From: an uncultured Clostridia bacterium
Lineage (GTDB): Bacteria; Bacillota; Clostridia; Oscillospirales; Acutalibacteraceae
Length of the DNA: 64,000 bases
Direction of reading: 5' to 3'
Assembly: GCA_944384835.1 (NCBI GenBank)
Contig: CALWUU010000005.1
Coordinates: forward strand, 1-64,000
Part shown: positions 17,993 through 26,542 of the stretch, one piece after another
Numbering within the stretch: position 1 is the first letter of the stretch
Layout: each line of letters begins with the position of its first letter
Notes under the pieces: generated by a model
Databases searched by the model: none
What the model was told of the DNA's origin: nothing
Seen by the model: the letters and a program-made list of their open reading frames with translations, nothing else
Made by a program: the position numbers and the translations under genes

Positions 17993-19579
17993 TCATATTA
18001 AATTTGACTTAACAGTTAAAATTGGCTGTACGCCGAATACTTCTTTAAAAAAAGCAGAACATTTTTCAAATGCCCAGTGTTCCAGCCTGGTATTATCGTT
18101 GCTTTTAGCGGTAATCATTAGTTTGTCTTCCTCTAACCTTACTTTCACAGATTGCAGTTTTTGCTTTTGAGATTTATCCAGAGAATTTGCCAAACGAAAA
18201 ATAGCGGCTAACTTTAATGCAATAATTTTTTCGCTGCCTTTTAAAGAGGAAAACTCTGCATCATTATAATTTGGTGTTTCATTTTCTGCAAAGCGGGAGA
18301 TATATGCCGCCATGAGTGTGGATTTTTCTGTTAATCCATAAATATCAGTATATTTTATAACATCAACATTACTGTTTAGGTGATGCTTGGAGTTGATAAA
18401 ATAACCGCAATCATGCAGAATTGAGGCGATTTCCAGTAACAATTTATAATCTGGATTCAAACCGTGCAAACGTTTGATTTTATCAAAAATTGTGCATACT
18501 GTATTCATCAAAAAATTGGCGTGCTCACAGTTACAGCGATAACGTTCAGCTACTGTTTTTGCACAGGCCAATGCGTGTTCACGTGTTTCCGCAACTTCAT
18601 TTTGCGCGCGTTTTTGTATTAGCATTTGTTCAATTAAGGTGTCCCATAAATCTACTTTGGGAGCAACGACGTAATCTGCTTCCGTAAATTTTAAAAGTTT
18701 TGCGTAAATGGCCAAAGAAGAATAGAACATTTCGGCTACTTCTTCAGTTAAACTAAATTTTAACGCTATTTTTTCCAATGGCATCAATCGAATGGCCTGA
18801 TACAGATTGGTTAAGGTTTTCGATTTAATAATATAATTTCCCTCTACCGGATCAGCATCGCATAATTTAGCGATACGCTGCATTTCATTTCCTGTTAATA
18901 CCAAACCGTTTACTTGTTGGTAAGGAACCGGCATTTGAATACGGCTAAAAATAGAATCCAGATATTCATCTACCACAACTGCAAAGTCATCCGTATATTC
19001 CTGCACGCCGCTTAGTACATCGTGCAGCTTTAAAGAACCTGTGGAAATATTTTGCGTAAAGAAAATATGTTTTCCGTTGTATAATGAAATTCCGATAGAG
19101 CCTGTACCAATGTATGACAGCAGCATATTTTCAGGCTGTTTCAGCTGTGATTTTTCGTTTGCTTGGGAAGAAGCATTATCCATATCATTTAAAGCTTTTG
19201 TAATTGCAGAATATATGAGAGATTTTTCTTGATTGTCATCATAAATGTCTACGATCATGTTATTTTGGATCAAAAGCTGATCTTGAATGAATTCTTTGTT
19301 TTGTGCTTCGCGCAATGCGGTGGTACCAACTACTTTATACTGGTCAACACCATATTCTTTCATCACATTGGAGTAGCCGGTTAAAATTTGAGAAAGTTCA
19401 CGCAAGCATTCAAAACTGATTTTGCCGTAGTTAAACACTTCATGTCCCAGTTTCAGAGGATATTCCAACGTGTTCAGCGGTATAATTTCTTTGTTTCTCA
19501 CCTGTGAAATTTGCATTTTTACATCGCTGGAGCCAATATCGATTACTGCGGCAACTTTACCGCCTTTATGTTTGGGCAT
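17993..19579 (-). CDS. ppx: Ppx/GppA-family phosphatase with HD-type C-terminus
   Basis: About 528 residues starting at ATG 19579 (AAAGGCGG upstream; the longer frame to 19651 includes the promoter). The N-terminal ASKHA fold shows AAVIDIGSSDVKMQ and GTTALREAQNKEF, as in exopolyphosphatase/pppGpp phosphatase. The C-terminal third (about residues 325-500) is an HD-like domain with LHDCGYFINSKHHLNSN. The second phosphate loop, usually DIGGGS, reads YIGTGS: the metal-liganding Asp is Tyr, so activity may be altered. Pairing with ppk1 argues for exopolyphosphatase or polyphosphate sensing. The first gene of the ppx-ppk1-pfkA operon. Confidence 0.92.
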   Translation of the reverse strand: MPKHKGGKVAAVIDIGSSDVKMQISQVRNKEIIPLNTLEYPLKLGHEVFNYGKISFECLRELSQILTGYSNVMKEYGVDQYKVVGTTALREAQNKEFIQDQLLIQNNMIVDIYDDNQEKSLIYSAITKALNDMDNASSQANEKSQLKQPENMLLSYIGTGSIGISLYNGKHIFFTQNISTGSLKLHDVLSGVQEYTDDFAVVVDEYLDSIFSRIQMPVPYQQVNGLVLTGNEMQRIAKLCDADPVEGNYIIKSKTLTNLYQAIRLMPLEKIALKFSLTEEVAEMFYSSLAIYAKLLKFTEADYVVAPKVDLWDTLIEQMLIQKRAQNEVAETREHALACAKTVAERYRCNCEHANFLMNTVCTIFDKIKRLHGLNPDYKLLLEIASILHDCGYFINSKHHLNSNVDVIKYTDIYGLTEKSTLMAAYISRFAENETPNYNDAEFSSLKGSEKIIALKLAAIFRLANSLDKSQKQKLQSVKVRLEEDKLMITAKSNDNTRLEHWAFEKCSAFFKEVFGVQPILTVKSNLI

Positions 19580-19619
19580 GATGATAGCACCGCCTTTTTT
19601 GACATTTATCTTTCTATTT

Positions 19620-19648
19620 ATTATAACAAAGCCGTTTTTTTCTATCAA
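19620..19648 (-). promoter_or_regulatory. Sigma-A promoter of ppx-ppk1-pfkA
   Basis: On the minus strand, TTGATA (19643-19648), 17 nt, then TATAAT (19620-19625) with TGT just before it (extended -10). It lies about 40 nt upstream of the ppx ATG. Confidence 0.8.
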
Positions 19649-19649
19649 C

Positions 19650-20020
19650 ATATTTCATAGAATTTTAAAAATACAATATATTTTTTAACATACTTTTAAC
19701 AATAAGATAAATATTATTTGGTAATATATCGTTTTATGAAAATGAGTTAGAAAAATCTAGGAACATTCAGTAAGATTGTTCTTTTTTATTTTAACAGACC
19801 TTGTTTTTCCACTGCTACTCATTTTTGAAGGAACTATAAATAATATGGACATAAATGATACGTTACCTTTTGTTATAGATAAATTATAGTTTAACCTAAC
19901 AGAGCAGATATACCATATTTGAAAGTATTTGTGTTTATACATTTTTAGAAGATGAAAATCGGTAACATAACATTTTATTCTTCAAATGAACCATATTTTG
20001 AGTATTGACAGAGTATAAGA
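19650..20020. other. AT-rich intergenic region, nothing confident
   Basis: Between the ppx promoter and the aminotransferase terminator. A weak GAACA/TGTTC hairpin followed by TTTTTT occurs at about 19762-19788 on +. A minus frame of about 60 codons has poor coding character. No RNA gene or riboswitch was recognised. Confidence 0.4.
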
Positions 20021-20059
20021 AAAAACGGGAAAGAAGTCTACAGCTTCTTTCCCGTTTTT
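20021..20059 (-). terminator. Terminator after aspartate aminotransferase
   Basis: A 16-bp stem, AAAAACGGGAAAGAAG (20021-20036) with CTTCTTTCCCGTTTTT (20044-20059) and a 7-nt loop. The T-run works on both strands; it lies about 80 nt beyond the minus-strand stop at 20137. Confidence 0.9.
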
Positions 20060-20136
20060 ACTTATCATTTGCTTGTCAGACGTGTTAAGGCAGATGAGTT
20101 TCAAGCTTCCTCATTGACGTTTGACTAACATTTTTA

Positions 20137-21429
20137 TTATATTTCATTTTTTAATAATACTTCCAAAGCTGCCAATTTCGCAGCAATGCAAAAGACATTC
20201 ATAGCTTCCTGAAGTTCCTGTACAGAAGGGAAGGAAGGAGCAATGCGTATATTGCAGTCTTTCGGATCTTTCCCGTATGGATAAGTAGCGCCGGCATCAG
20301 TTAAAGTAACGCCCGCCTCTTTGCAGAGTTCTACTATACGTTTTGCGCAGCCTTCCATGACGTCAACACTGATAAAATAACCTCCGTGGGGATTGGTCCA
20401 AGATGCAACTCCAACAGGCGCCAGCTGTTTTTTCATGGTATCCAGCACAATGTTAAATTTAGGCTGCAGCAATTCTTTATGTTGATTCATTAATTTTTCT
20501 ACGCCCTCCATATCTTTTAAAAAGCGTAAATGGCGTAATTGATTGATTTTATCAGGTCCAATGGTTTGGAAAGAAAGACGTTTGCGTATATTTTCCAGTG
20601 TGTTTTTGCTTCCCGCCATGGCTGCGACACCGGCGCCTGGGAACGTGATTTTGGAAGTGGAAGCAAATATAATAGGTAAATCTTCATTTCCTTGCTTCTT
20701 GCATTCTTCCATTAGGTTTAATAATTGGTCAGGAGTATCTGTAATGTTGTGTACGCAATATGCATTGTCCCAGAAAATTTTGAAATCTTTTGCAGCTGGT
20801 TTTAAAGCGGCAAAGCGGCGCACGGTTTCGTCAGAATACGTAATGCCTTGAGGATTGGAATATTTGGGAACACACCAAATTCCTTTTATGCTGGCATCTG
20901 TATTTACCAACTGCTCTACCACATCCATATCAGGTCCGTGCTCTGTCATTGGAACAATTACCATTTCAATGCCAAAGAATTCCGTAACGCCAAAATGTCG
21001 GTCATAACCGGGACAAGGACAAAGAAATTTAACGGTTCCTTGTTCCGCCCAAGGCTTACAGCCGCCAAATCCGCGGTACATACCGGAACTAACGGTGTCA
21101 AACATCATATTTAAACTGGAGTTTCCGCCTACAATCACATCATCTGCATCTACACCTAACATACTGCCGAAAAATTGACGCATTTCCGGCAAACCGTCTA
21201 CAACGCCGTAATTGCGGCAGTCATCGCCGGCTTCTGCGTTGTAATCAGACTTGGAATTTAAAACGTCCATCATTGGCATAGACAGTTCCAATTGCTCCGG
21301 ACCAGGTTTTCCTCTGGACATATTTAGATTTAAACCTTGCGCTTTATATGCATCATATTTTATTTGCAAATCAATTTTTTCTTTTTCAAGAGCTTTTTTA
21401 GACATAGACTTATAATATTCAGTGTTCAT
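20137..21429 (-). CDS. PLP-dependent aspartate aminotransferase (class Ic/AspT-like)
   Basis: About 430 residues from ATG 21429 (AGAGGAGAT upstream). It resembles the MocR-like aspartate aminotransferase family typified by Corynebacterium AspT rather than Bacillus AspB. Signs are LNLNMSRGKPGPEQLELSMP at the N-terminus, CRNYGVVDGLPEMRQ, GGNSSLNMM, WCVPKYSNPQGITYSD, FWDNAYCVHN and the PLP-lysine segment FASTSKITFPGAGVAAMA. It interconverts aspartate and oxaloacetate with glutamate/2-oxoglutarate; this substrate is inferred from family. It has its own promoter and terminator, so it is probably monocistronic. Confidence 0.9.
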   Translation of the reverse strand: MNTEYYKSMSKKALEKEKIDLQIKYDAYKAQGLNLNMSRGKPGPEQLELSMPMMDVLNSKSDYNAEAGDDCRNYGVVDGLPEMRQFFGSMLGVDADDVIVGGNSSLNMMFDTVSSGMYRGFGGCKPWAEQGTVKFLCPCPGYDRHFGVTEFFGIEMVIVPMTEHGPDMDVVEQLVNTDASIKGIWCVPKYSNPQGITYSDETVRRFAALKPAAKDFKIFWDNAYCVHNITDTPDQLLNLMEECKKQGNEDLPIIFASTSKITFPGAGVAAMAGSKNTLENIRKRLSFQTIGPDKINQLRHLRFLKDMEGVEKLMNQHKELLQPKFNIVLDTMKKQLAPVGVASWTNPHGGYFISVDVMEGCAKRIVELCKEAGVTLTDAGATYPYGKDPKDCNIRIAPSFPSVQELQEAMNVFCIAAKLAALEVLLKNEI

Positions 21430-21479
21430 TTGCGTATCTCCTCTAACCAAAATTGCATAAATGTCTTAAAACCTTACTT

Positions 21480-21508
21480 ATTCTACACTCATTCAAAAAA
21501 AAATGCAA
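21480..21508 (-). promoter_or_regulatory. Sigma-A promoter of the aminotransferase gene
   Basis: On the minus strand, TTGCAT (21503-21508), 17 nt including a T-tract, then TAGAAT (21480-21485). It lies about 50 nt before the ATG at 21429. Confidence 0.7.
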
Positions 21509-21515
21509 GTTAATT

Positions 21516-22763
21516 TTAATAATCTTGCATTTTGCTCAAATCATGAATCTTTGTGTAAACTTTTCTGTAGGTTTCTTCCAGTGATTCTCCTAACATGCGG
21601 GCTGCTTTAGCCGCGCTCTCATATTCTACATAATATTTTTTAATATGATGATAGGTGCAAATTTTGCAATCAATGGTTTGAGAGCCGATTTGTATCGGCT
21701 TTACCTCTCGGGACATAATATTGCGTTTTGCAAAGGTTTTACGCAATCCAATGGCTGTTGTTTCCTGAAAAATGGTTTCTGTTATCATTTGCTCCAGTTC
21801 CGGCTGACACAGCACGGTTAACTCATAAGCAGGGCGATTCTTTTTCATATAAATAGGAGTGAAATATACATCAGCAGCGCCCAGTTCCAATAAACGCGTG
21901 TGACAGTAAGCCAGTTGTTCGGGGGTACTGTCGTCAATGGAGCTTTTTAAAATGCAAATTTCATCTTCAAGTGTATCGGTGATTTCAGAAATCAACATGG
22001 CACGCACCACGTTTGGGTGAGTAAATTCTTTTTTGCCTGCGCCAATTCCTACTTTATCAATGGTGAACTTTTTTGGAAGCGCAAATGTATCTGCCAATGC
22101 TGCGATGATTGCAGCGCCTGTTGGAGTAATCATTTCTCCTTTGTTTTCCGTGATTCTCATTGGTATGCATGCCGTCTGTACCAGCCGCAGCGTGCAAGGA
22201 GTAGGTACGGGCGTCAGTCCATGGTGACATTTTGTAAATCCGCTGCCTTCATATAAAGGTGAGCAGATGATACGGTCAATATGTAAAAAATCAAGACAAA
22301 CAGCAACAGCGACCACGTCAAGAATGGAGTCATCACCTCCTACTTCTTGAAAATGGACTTGGGTTGCCGGCATTTCGTGAACGAAGCCTTCTGCTTGTGC
22401 CAATGCATGAAATATTTTTTTCGCAGTTTCTTTGGCTTTGTCTGAAATTTGTGATGCGTCGATAATATGCTCAATTTCAGCAAGACAACGTCCCGTATGT
22501 TCATGGTGATGAGAATGGGAATGGGGATGCTCATGGCTGTGTTCGTGAGCATGCTTATGAACGGAATGCTTGGTGCAAATATCAAATGCGGTGGCAGAGA
22601 CTCCTTGTTTCTCTGTTTTGCTGATTTCGATTTCAAACTGCTCCAACGGTACGGTATGAAGCTGACTGAGCAAAAACTCTTTGTCGACGCCTAAGTCTAT
22701 CAAAGCGCCGGCTGCCATATCTCCGCTAATGCCGGAGTAACATTCTAAGTATAAGGTATTCAT
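21516..22763 (-). CDS. larC: LarC, nickel insertion enzyme for the NPN cofactor
   Basis: About 415 residues from ATG 22763 (AAAGGAAA upstream). LarC is a CTP-dependent cyclometallase that inserts nickel into the bis-thiocarboxylate pyridinium mononucleotide to finish the nickel-pincer cofactor. The start YLECYSGISGDMAAGALIDL is diagnostic. A His-rich stretch (about residues 65-92, more than 12 His) is a likely metal-binding region. HFQEVGGDDSILDVV and TPTGAAIIAALAD follow. In Lactobacillus plantarum larC is split by a programmed frameshift; here it is one continuous frame. It follows larB after a 90-bp gap containing a hairpin. Confidence 0.95.
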   Translation of the reverse strand: MNTLYLECYSGISGDMAAGALIDLGVDKEFLLSQLHTVPLEQFEIEISKTEKQGVSATAFDICTKHSVHKHAHEHSHEHPHSHSHHHEHTGRCLAEIEHIIDASQISDKAKETAKKIFHALAQAEGFVHEMPATQVHFQEVGGDDSILDVVAVAVCLDFLHIDRIICSPLYEGSGFTKCHHGLTPVPTPCTLRLVQTACIPMRITENKGEMITPTGAAIIAALADTFALPKKFTIDKVGIGAGKKEFTHPNVVRAMLISEITDTLEDEICILKSSIDDSTPEQLAYCHTRLLELGAADVYFTPIYMKKNRPAYELTVLCQPELEQMITETIFQETTAIGLRKTFAKRNIMSREVKPIQIGSQTIDCKICTYHHIKKYYVEYESAAKAARMLGESLEETYRKVYTKIHDLSKMQDY

Positions 22764-22798
22764 GGAATTTTCCTTTCTTTTTATCAACCAATTTGATA

Positions 22799-22842
22799 AA
22801 AGGATGCTTTCTCAAATCATGGGTAAAAGCATCCTTTTTTAT
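22799..22842 (+). terminator. Hairpin between larB and larC
   Basis: AAGGATGCTTT pairs with AAAGCATCCTT. The better T-run (TTTTTT) is on the plus strand. On the minus (gene) strand the stem is followed by only CCTTTTATC, so it may act as a partial terminator or RNA stabiliser inside the lar operon. The orientation of action is uncertain. Confidence 0.5.
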
Positions 22843-22851
22843 GTCATTCTG

Positions 22852-23613
22852 TTATATTTGATTCTGAGCCGAATTTACAATTAAGCGATTGATTTGTGCA
22901 GCCATATAACCTCCGCCAAAACCGTTGTCTATGTTGACGGCTGCCATACCTGTGGCACAAGAATTGATCATGGTCAGCAAGGCGGAAATTCCATGGAGAT
23001 TTGCGCCGTAACCAATGCTGGTAGGTACAGCAATCACAGGTTTGTCTATTTGACCTGCCAGTACAGATGCCAATGCGCCTTCCATACCTGCTACCGCAAC
23101 AACTGCATTGGATTTGCGAATATCAGGCAATGCGTCAATCAAACGATGAATGCCTGAAATGCCGATATCATAAATACGGTTTACATTTGCTCCGCACAAT
23201 TCGGCAGTGCAAGCGGCTTCTTCTGCTACGGAAATATCAGATGTTCCTCCTGTGCAAACCGTTACCAAACCATATTGTTCCGGTTTCTTTTCATATGCAT
23301 ACAATATGCGGGCTGTATCATGGTATTGCGCATGGGGAACAACAGGCAGAACTGCATCTGCCTGTTCTTTAGTGACCCGTGTCGCCAAGACAATTTTATT
23401 GCGCTCATATAATGCTTTGAAGATATCACGGAATTGCGTAACTGTTTTTCCCTGCGCAAAAATGACTTCCGGAAATCCTGTTCTCAATTGTCTGTGATAA
23501 TCCAGTTTGGCATATTCCATATTATGATAAGGCAAATCCTTTAACTGCTCCATGGCTTGTTCCACAGAGAGCTGGTGATTTTGGACTGCCTGCAATAATT
23601 CTTTTGTTAACAT
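22852..23613 (-). CDS. larB: LarB, nicotinic acid adenine dinucleotide carboxylase/hydrolase
   Basis: A 253-residue LarB, which carboxylates and hydrolyses NaAD to pyridinium-3,5-biscarboxylic acid mononucleotide, the first step of nickel-pincer cofactor synthesis. The C-terminal PurE-like domain is clear: VTGGTSDISVAEEA (shown from CTGGTSD), DIGISGIHRLI, VAVAGMEGALASVLAG, VIAVPTSIGYG and the terminal NIDNGFGGGYMAAQI. The N-terminal LarB-specific part includes LDYHRQLRTGFPEVIFAQGK. It overlaps the end of larE by 7 nt, so translation is probably coupled. Confidence 0.95.
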   Translation of the reverse strand: MLTKELLQAVQNHQLSVEQAMEQLKDLPYHNMEYAKLDYHRQLRTGFPEVIFAQGKTVTQFRDIFKALYERNKIVLATRVTKEQADAVLPVVPHAQYHDTARILYAYEKKPEQYGLVTVCTGGTSDISVAEEAACTAELCGANVNRIYDIGISGIHRLIDALPDIRKSNAVVAVAGMEGALASVLAGQIDKPVIAVPTSIGYGANLHGISALLTMINSCATGMAAVNIDNGFGGGYMAAQINRLIVNSAQNQI

Positions 23614-24422
23614 TGTTTACCTCTTTGCTTTTGATAGGGTTCATCCATACTGCCTGAGCGGAATCCTTCCATATCTAACGTAATATAATCAAAACCGATT
23701 TGTTTTAGCGCAAGCACCAAATCCGACTGCTGATAAAATTCTGAAAATTGTTCTTTAGGAATTTCAATGCGCGCAATGGTATCATGCAGACGGACACGAT
23801 TTATGGGAAAACCCTTTTGACATAATAACTGTTCCGCTTTTTCAATTTTATCCAGCTTTTCTTTTGTAATCAGCGTATGATAAGGGAGTCGTGTGGCAAG
23901 ACAAGGGGATGATGGGGTTTCAGATGAAGAAAGCCCCAAATCCGCTGCCATCTGCCGTACTTCCCGCTTTGTAATGTGGCATTCTGCCAAAGGACTGATG
24001 ATATTCAACTCTTTTAAGGCACGGATGCCCGGACGGTACTGCTGTAAATCGTCCACATTGGTTCCATCCATACATATGGAATAACCATGCTCAACTGCCC
24101 ATTGTTTTAAAAAAGAAAAGAGCATATGCTTGCATTGATAACAGCGATCCAGCGGGTTATTCATAATATTTGGATTGGTAAATTCATCAAGTGCAATTAC
24201 GTAAAAAGGAACGCCGATTTCCTGCGCAATTTTTTTCGCTGTATTTTGGTCTCCCACAGGGTGCAATGTGGTTTGAAAATAGACGGCAGCCACTTTGGAA
24301 GCGGTCTGCGCGGCAGCCTTTAGTACAAGACTGCTGTCTACTCCGCCGGAAAAGGCGATGCAAATACCGCTTTTTGCATAGTGGGCCAAATATGTTTGCA
24401 ATTGTTCTAATTTTTTTTGCAT
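23607..24422 (-). CDS. larE: LarE, ATP-dependent sulfur transferase for the NPN cofactor
   Basis: About 271 residues from ATG 24422 (AGAGAGAACC upstream, 25 bp after the asnS stop). LarE activates the carboxylates of P2CMN with ATP and installs sulfur. The PP-loop is AFSGGVDSSLVLKAA. A CYQC pair sits about 95 residues in, and a third cysteine lies in PSSPCLATRLPY, the region of the sacrificial Cys of L. plantarum LarE. Three such cysteines would suit the variant that holds an iron-sulfur cluster instead of destroying its own cysteine; this is inference from family knowledge. Order asnS-larE-larB-larC on the minus strand. Confidence 0.94.
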   Translation of the reverse strand: MQKKLEQLQTYLAHYAKSGICIAFSGGVDSSLVLKAAAQTASKVAAVYFQTTLHPVGDQNTAKKIAQEIGVPFYVIALDEFTNPNIMNNPLDRCYQCKHMLFSFLKQWAVEHGYSICMDGTNVDDLQQYRPGIRALKELNIISPLAECHITKREVRQMAADLGLSSSETPSSPCLATRLPYHTLITKEKLDKIEKAEQLLCQKGFPINRVRLHDTIARIEIPKEQFSEFYQQSDLVLALKQIGFDYITLDMEGFRSGSMDEPYQKQRGKQC

Positions 24423-24447
24423 AAGGTTCTCTCTTAATTTGTAGGGA

Positions 24448-25842
24448 TTAAAATTCTGCATTGCCTGTTGTTCTTGGGAAAGGCAAAACGTCACGGATAT
24501 TGGAAATGCCGGTCAAATACATTACCATGCGTTCAAAACCCAGTCCGAATCCGGCGTGTTTTGTTCCGCCAAAGCGGCGTAAATCCAAATACCACCAGTA
24601 GTCTTCTTCCCGCAGTCCTGCTTCCTGCATGCGTGCCTGCAAAAGATCCAGACGCTCTTCACGCTGACTGCCGCCGATAATTTCTCCAATTCCGGGTACC
24701 AATAAATCCATAGCGGCAACTGTGTTGCCGTCGTCGTTCAAACGCATATAAAATGCTTTGATTTCCTTTGGATAATCTGTTACAAATACAGGCTTTCTAA
24801 AAATTTGTTCTGTTAAATACCGTTCGTGTTCCGTTTGTAAATCCATGCCCCATGCAACGGGATATTCAAATTCAGCTCCGCAGTTTTGCAGTTTTTCAAT
24901 GGCATTGGTATACGTAATACATGCAAAGTCTGATGTTACAATGTGGTTTAAACGTTCCAATAGTTCTTTATCTACAAACTGATTAAAAAATGCCAGGTCA
25001 TCGGGACATGTTTCCATGACATAGGATATGATGAATTTGATTAGATCCTGTGCAAGCTGCATGTCATCCTGCAAATCTGCAAAGGCAATTTCAGGTTCAA
25101 CCATCCAAAATTCTGCGGCATGACGCTGTGTATTGGAATGTTCGGCACGAAAGGTAGGACCAAACGTATAAATGTTGCCAAACGCCATTGCCATGCACTC
25201 GCCTTCTAACTGACCTGATACCGTTAATGAAGTTGGTTTTTGAAAAAAGTCTTGGGTATAGTCGATGGTTCCTTGTTCATTTTTGGGGGGCTGTTCCAAA
25301 TCTAATGTTGTGACGCGGAACATTTCTCCTGCTCCTTCACAATCGCTTCCGGTAATAATCGGCGTATGTGCATATAAAAATCCCTGTGATTGGAAGAATT
25401 GATGAATTGCAAAGGAGGCAGCGGAACGAACGCGGAACACAGCGCTGTAAGTATTGGTGCGGGGACGTAAGTGTGCAATGGTACGCAAATATTCCAATGA
25501 ATGACGCTTTTTTTGAAGCGGATATTCCGGTGAAGAAGCGCCTTCCACGTCAATCTGTTTTGCATGAAGCTCAAAGGGCTGTTTTGCATCAGGCGTTAAA
25601 ATAAAGGTGCCTGCAACGCAAAGCGCCGTTCCAACGTTTTGTTTGGCAATTTCTTTATAGTTTGGAAGGGTTGTCTCTTCAAATACAATTTGTACGCCTT
25701 TAAAACAGCTTCCGTCGTTTAAATCAATGAATCCCAATGATTTGGAATCTCTTAAACTGCGTACCCAACCGCATACAGTTACCTCTGTATTTGCATACTG
25801 ATTTGGAGTTTGATAGAGTTGTGCAATGGTGATTCGTTTCAA
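24448..25842 (-). CDS. asnS: Asparaginyl-tRNA synthetase
   Basis: A 464-residue class IIb synthetase. The OB-fold anticodon-binding domain (about residues 15-110) begins [21 protein letters not shown]. The catalytic domain has motif 2 ([20 protein letters not shown]) and motif 3 ([15 protein letters not shown]). [10 protein letters not shown] at the C-terminus favours Asn over Asp specificity. AAAGGAGG precedes the ATG at 25842. It heads the minus-strand operon with larEBC. The 190-bp leader shows no T-box core. Confidence 0.96.
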   Translation of the reverse strand: MKRITIAQLYQTPNQYANTEVTVCGWVRSLRDSKSLGFIDLNDGSCFKGVQIVFEETTLPNYKEIAKQNVGTALCVAGTFILTPDAKQPFELHAKQIDVEGASSPEYPLQKKRHSLEYLRTIAHLRPRTNTYSAVFRVRSAASFAIHQFFQSQGFLYAHTPIITGSDCEGAGEMFRVTTLDLEQPPKNEQGTIDYTQDFFQKPTSLTVSGQLEGECMAMAFGNIYTFGPTFRAEHSNTQRHAAEFWMVEPEIAFADLQDDMQLAQDLIKFIISYVMETCPDDLAFFNQFVDKELLERLNHIVTSDFACITYTNAIEKLQNCGAEFEYPVAWGMDLQTEHERYLTEQIFRKPVFVTDYPKEIKAFYMRLNDDGNTVAAMDLLVPGIGEIIGGSQREERLDLLQARMQEAGLREEDYWWYLDLRRFGGTKHAGFGLGFERMVMYLTGISNIRDVLPFPRTTGNAEF

Positions 25843-25890
25843 ACAAAAATCCTCCTTTTATGATATGCCGTTATCAATCTTAAGTATTAT

Positions 25891-25920
25891 ATTATAACAC
25901 AGACAATACAGGTGCAAGTA
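25891..25920 (-). promoter_or_regulatory. Sigma-A promoter of asnS-larEBC
   Basis: On the minus strand an extended -10, TGTTATAAT (TATAAT at 25891-25896), with a weak -35 (TTGCAC at 15-nt spacing). It lies about 50 nt upstream of the asnS ATG. Confidence 0.7.
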
Positions 25921-25965
25921 TATTATAAATATTTTATTATTCTCAAAAAAATTTGAAAATAAACC

Positions 25966-25994
25966 TTGCTTTTTCATAAAACATAGTGTATACT
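25966..25994 (+). promoter_or_regulatory. Sigma-A promoter of tRNA-Ser
   Basis: TTGCTT (25966-25971), 17 nt, TATACT (25989-25994), 39 nt before the mature tRNA 5' end. Confidence 0.75.
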
Positions 25995-26033
25995 ATCAAA
26001 GGTGTTCAGCTAAGAGTACCTACAACTGCATAT

Positions 26034-26119
26034 GGAGAGGTATTCTAATGGTAAGGAGCCACATTGGAAATGTGGTGTGCCGCAAGGCATTGTGCGTTCG
26101 AGTCGCATCCTCTCCGCCA
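26034..26119 (+). tRNA. tRNA-Ser (GGA anticodon)
   Basis: An 86-nt class II tRNA with encoded CCA. The acceptor GGAGAGG (26034-26040) pairs with CCTCTCC (26109-26115); G is the discriminator. The anticodon stem CCACA/TGTGG holds loop TTGGAAA with GGA at 26066-26068 (reads UCC/UCU). The long variable arm contains GCC-GCAA-GGC. The T arm is GTGCG-TTCGAGT-CGCAT. The D arm is short, with a weak TTC/GGA stem. Confidence 0.93.
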
Positions 26120-26124
26120 AAGTG

Positions 26125-26160
26125 AGTTCGAATGCAATTTGCGTTCGAACTTTTTTTCTC
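26125..26160 (+). terminator. Terminator of the tRNA-Ser transcript
   Basis: A 12-bp stem, AGTTCGAATGCA (26125-26136) with TGCGTTCGAACT (26140-26151), followed by TTTTTTTCTC. It starts 6 nt after the CCA end. Confidence 0.92.
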
Positions 26161-26468
26161 TCAAATAACACAATTATGCTGAAATCGGCTTTTTATAACA
26201 TCTTGGCAAATAGGAATGGGTAACCCCTGTTCCTATTTTTTCTTTATAAAAAAGAACCTGCTTCGCGATTACTCATTTTTTAAAAAGTACGTTAGAATTG
26301 TCTGTTTGATTGCAGATATCCTTGAGAACTTCATTGTAACTGCAACCGTTTAGTTGGAAAGTTGATTGATATTTTTCTAAAATCCTTTCAATGATATCTT
26401 TACATGGAAAAACATTATGTATTACTTATGATATTTCTGATTTCCGTCTTTCTCAATATTCCTTATTC
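26161..26468. other. Intergenic region with a possible decayed coding fragment
   Basis: A minus-strand frame (about 26268-26420) is open for about 50 codons and ends at TGA near 26270. It has protein-like residues (PCKDIIERILEKYQ early, SYNEVLKDICNQ later) but no start codon or ribosome site. It may be a gene remnant or chance. Confidence 0.25.
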
Positions 26469-26497
26469 TTGTTTCATTTTGTATTTTATGGTATAAT
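26469..26497 (+). promoter_or_regulatory. Sigma-A promoter of the PHP gene
   Basis: TTGTTT (26469-26474), 17 nt, TATAAT (26492-26497) preceded by TGG (extended -10), 45 nt before the GTG start. Confidence 0.78.
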
Positions 26498-26542
26498 TAA
26501 CTCAGTAAAAAAGAGATACGGAACAGAATAGGGAGTGATTGT

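Noticed and set aside
21516..22763. Split larC1/larC2 needing a programmed frameshift
   Set aside because: A single uninterrupted frame encodes the whole protein.
25859..26033. T-box leader for asnS
   Set aside because: No GGTGGNACC-type core or terminator on the minus strand before asnS.
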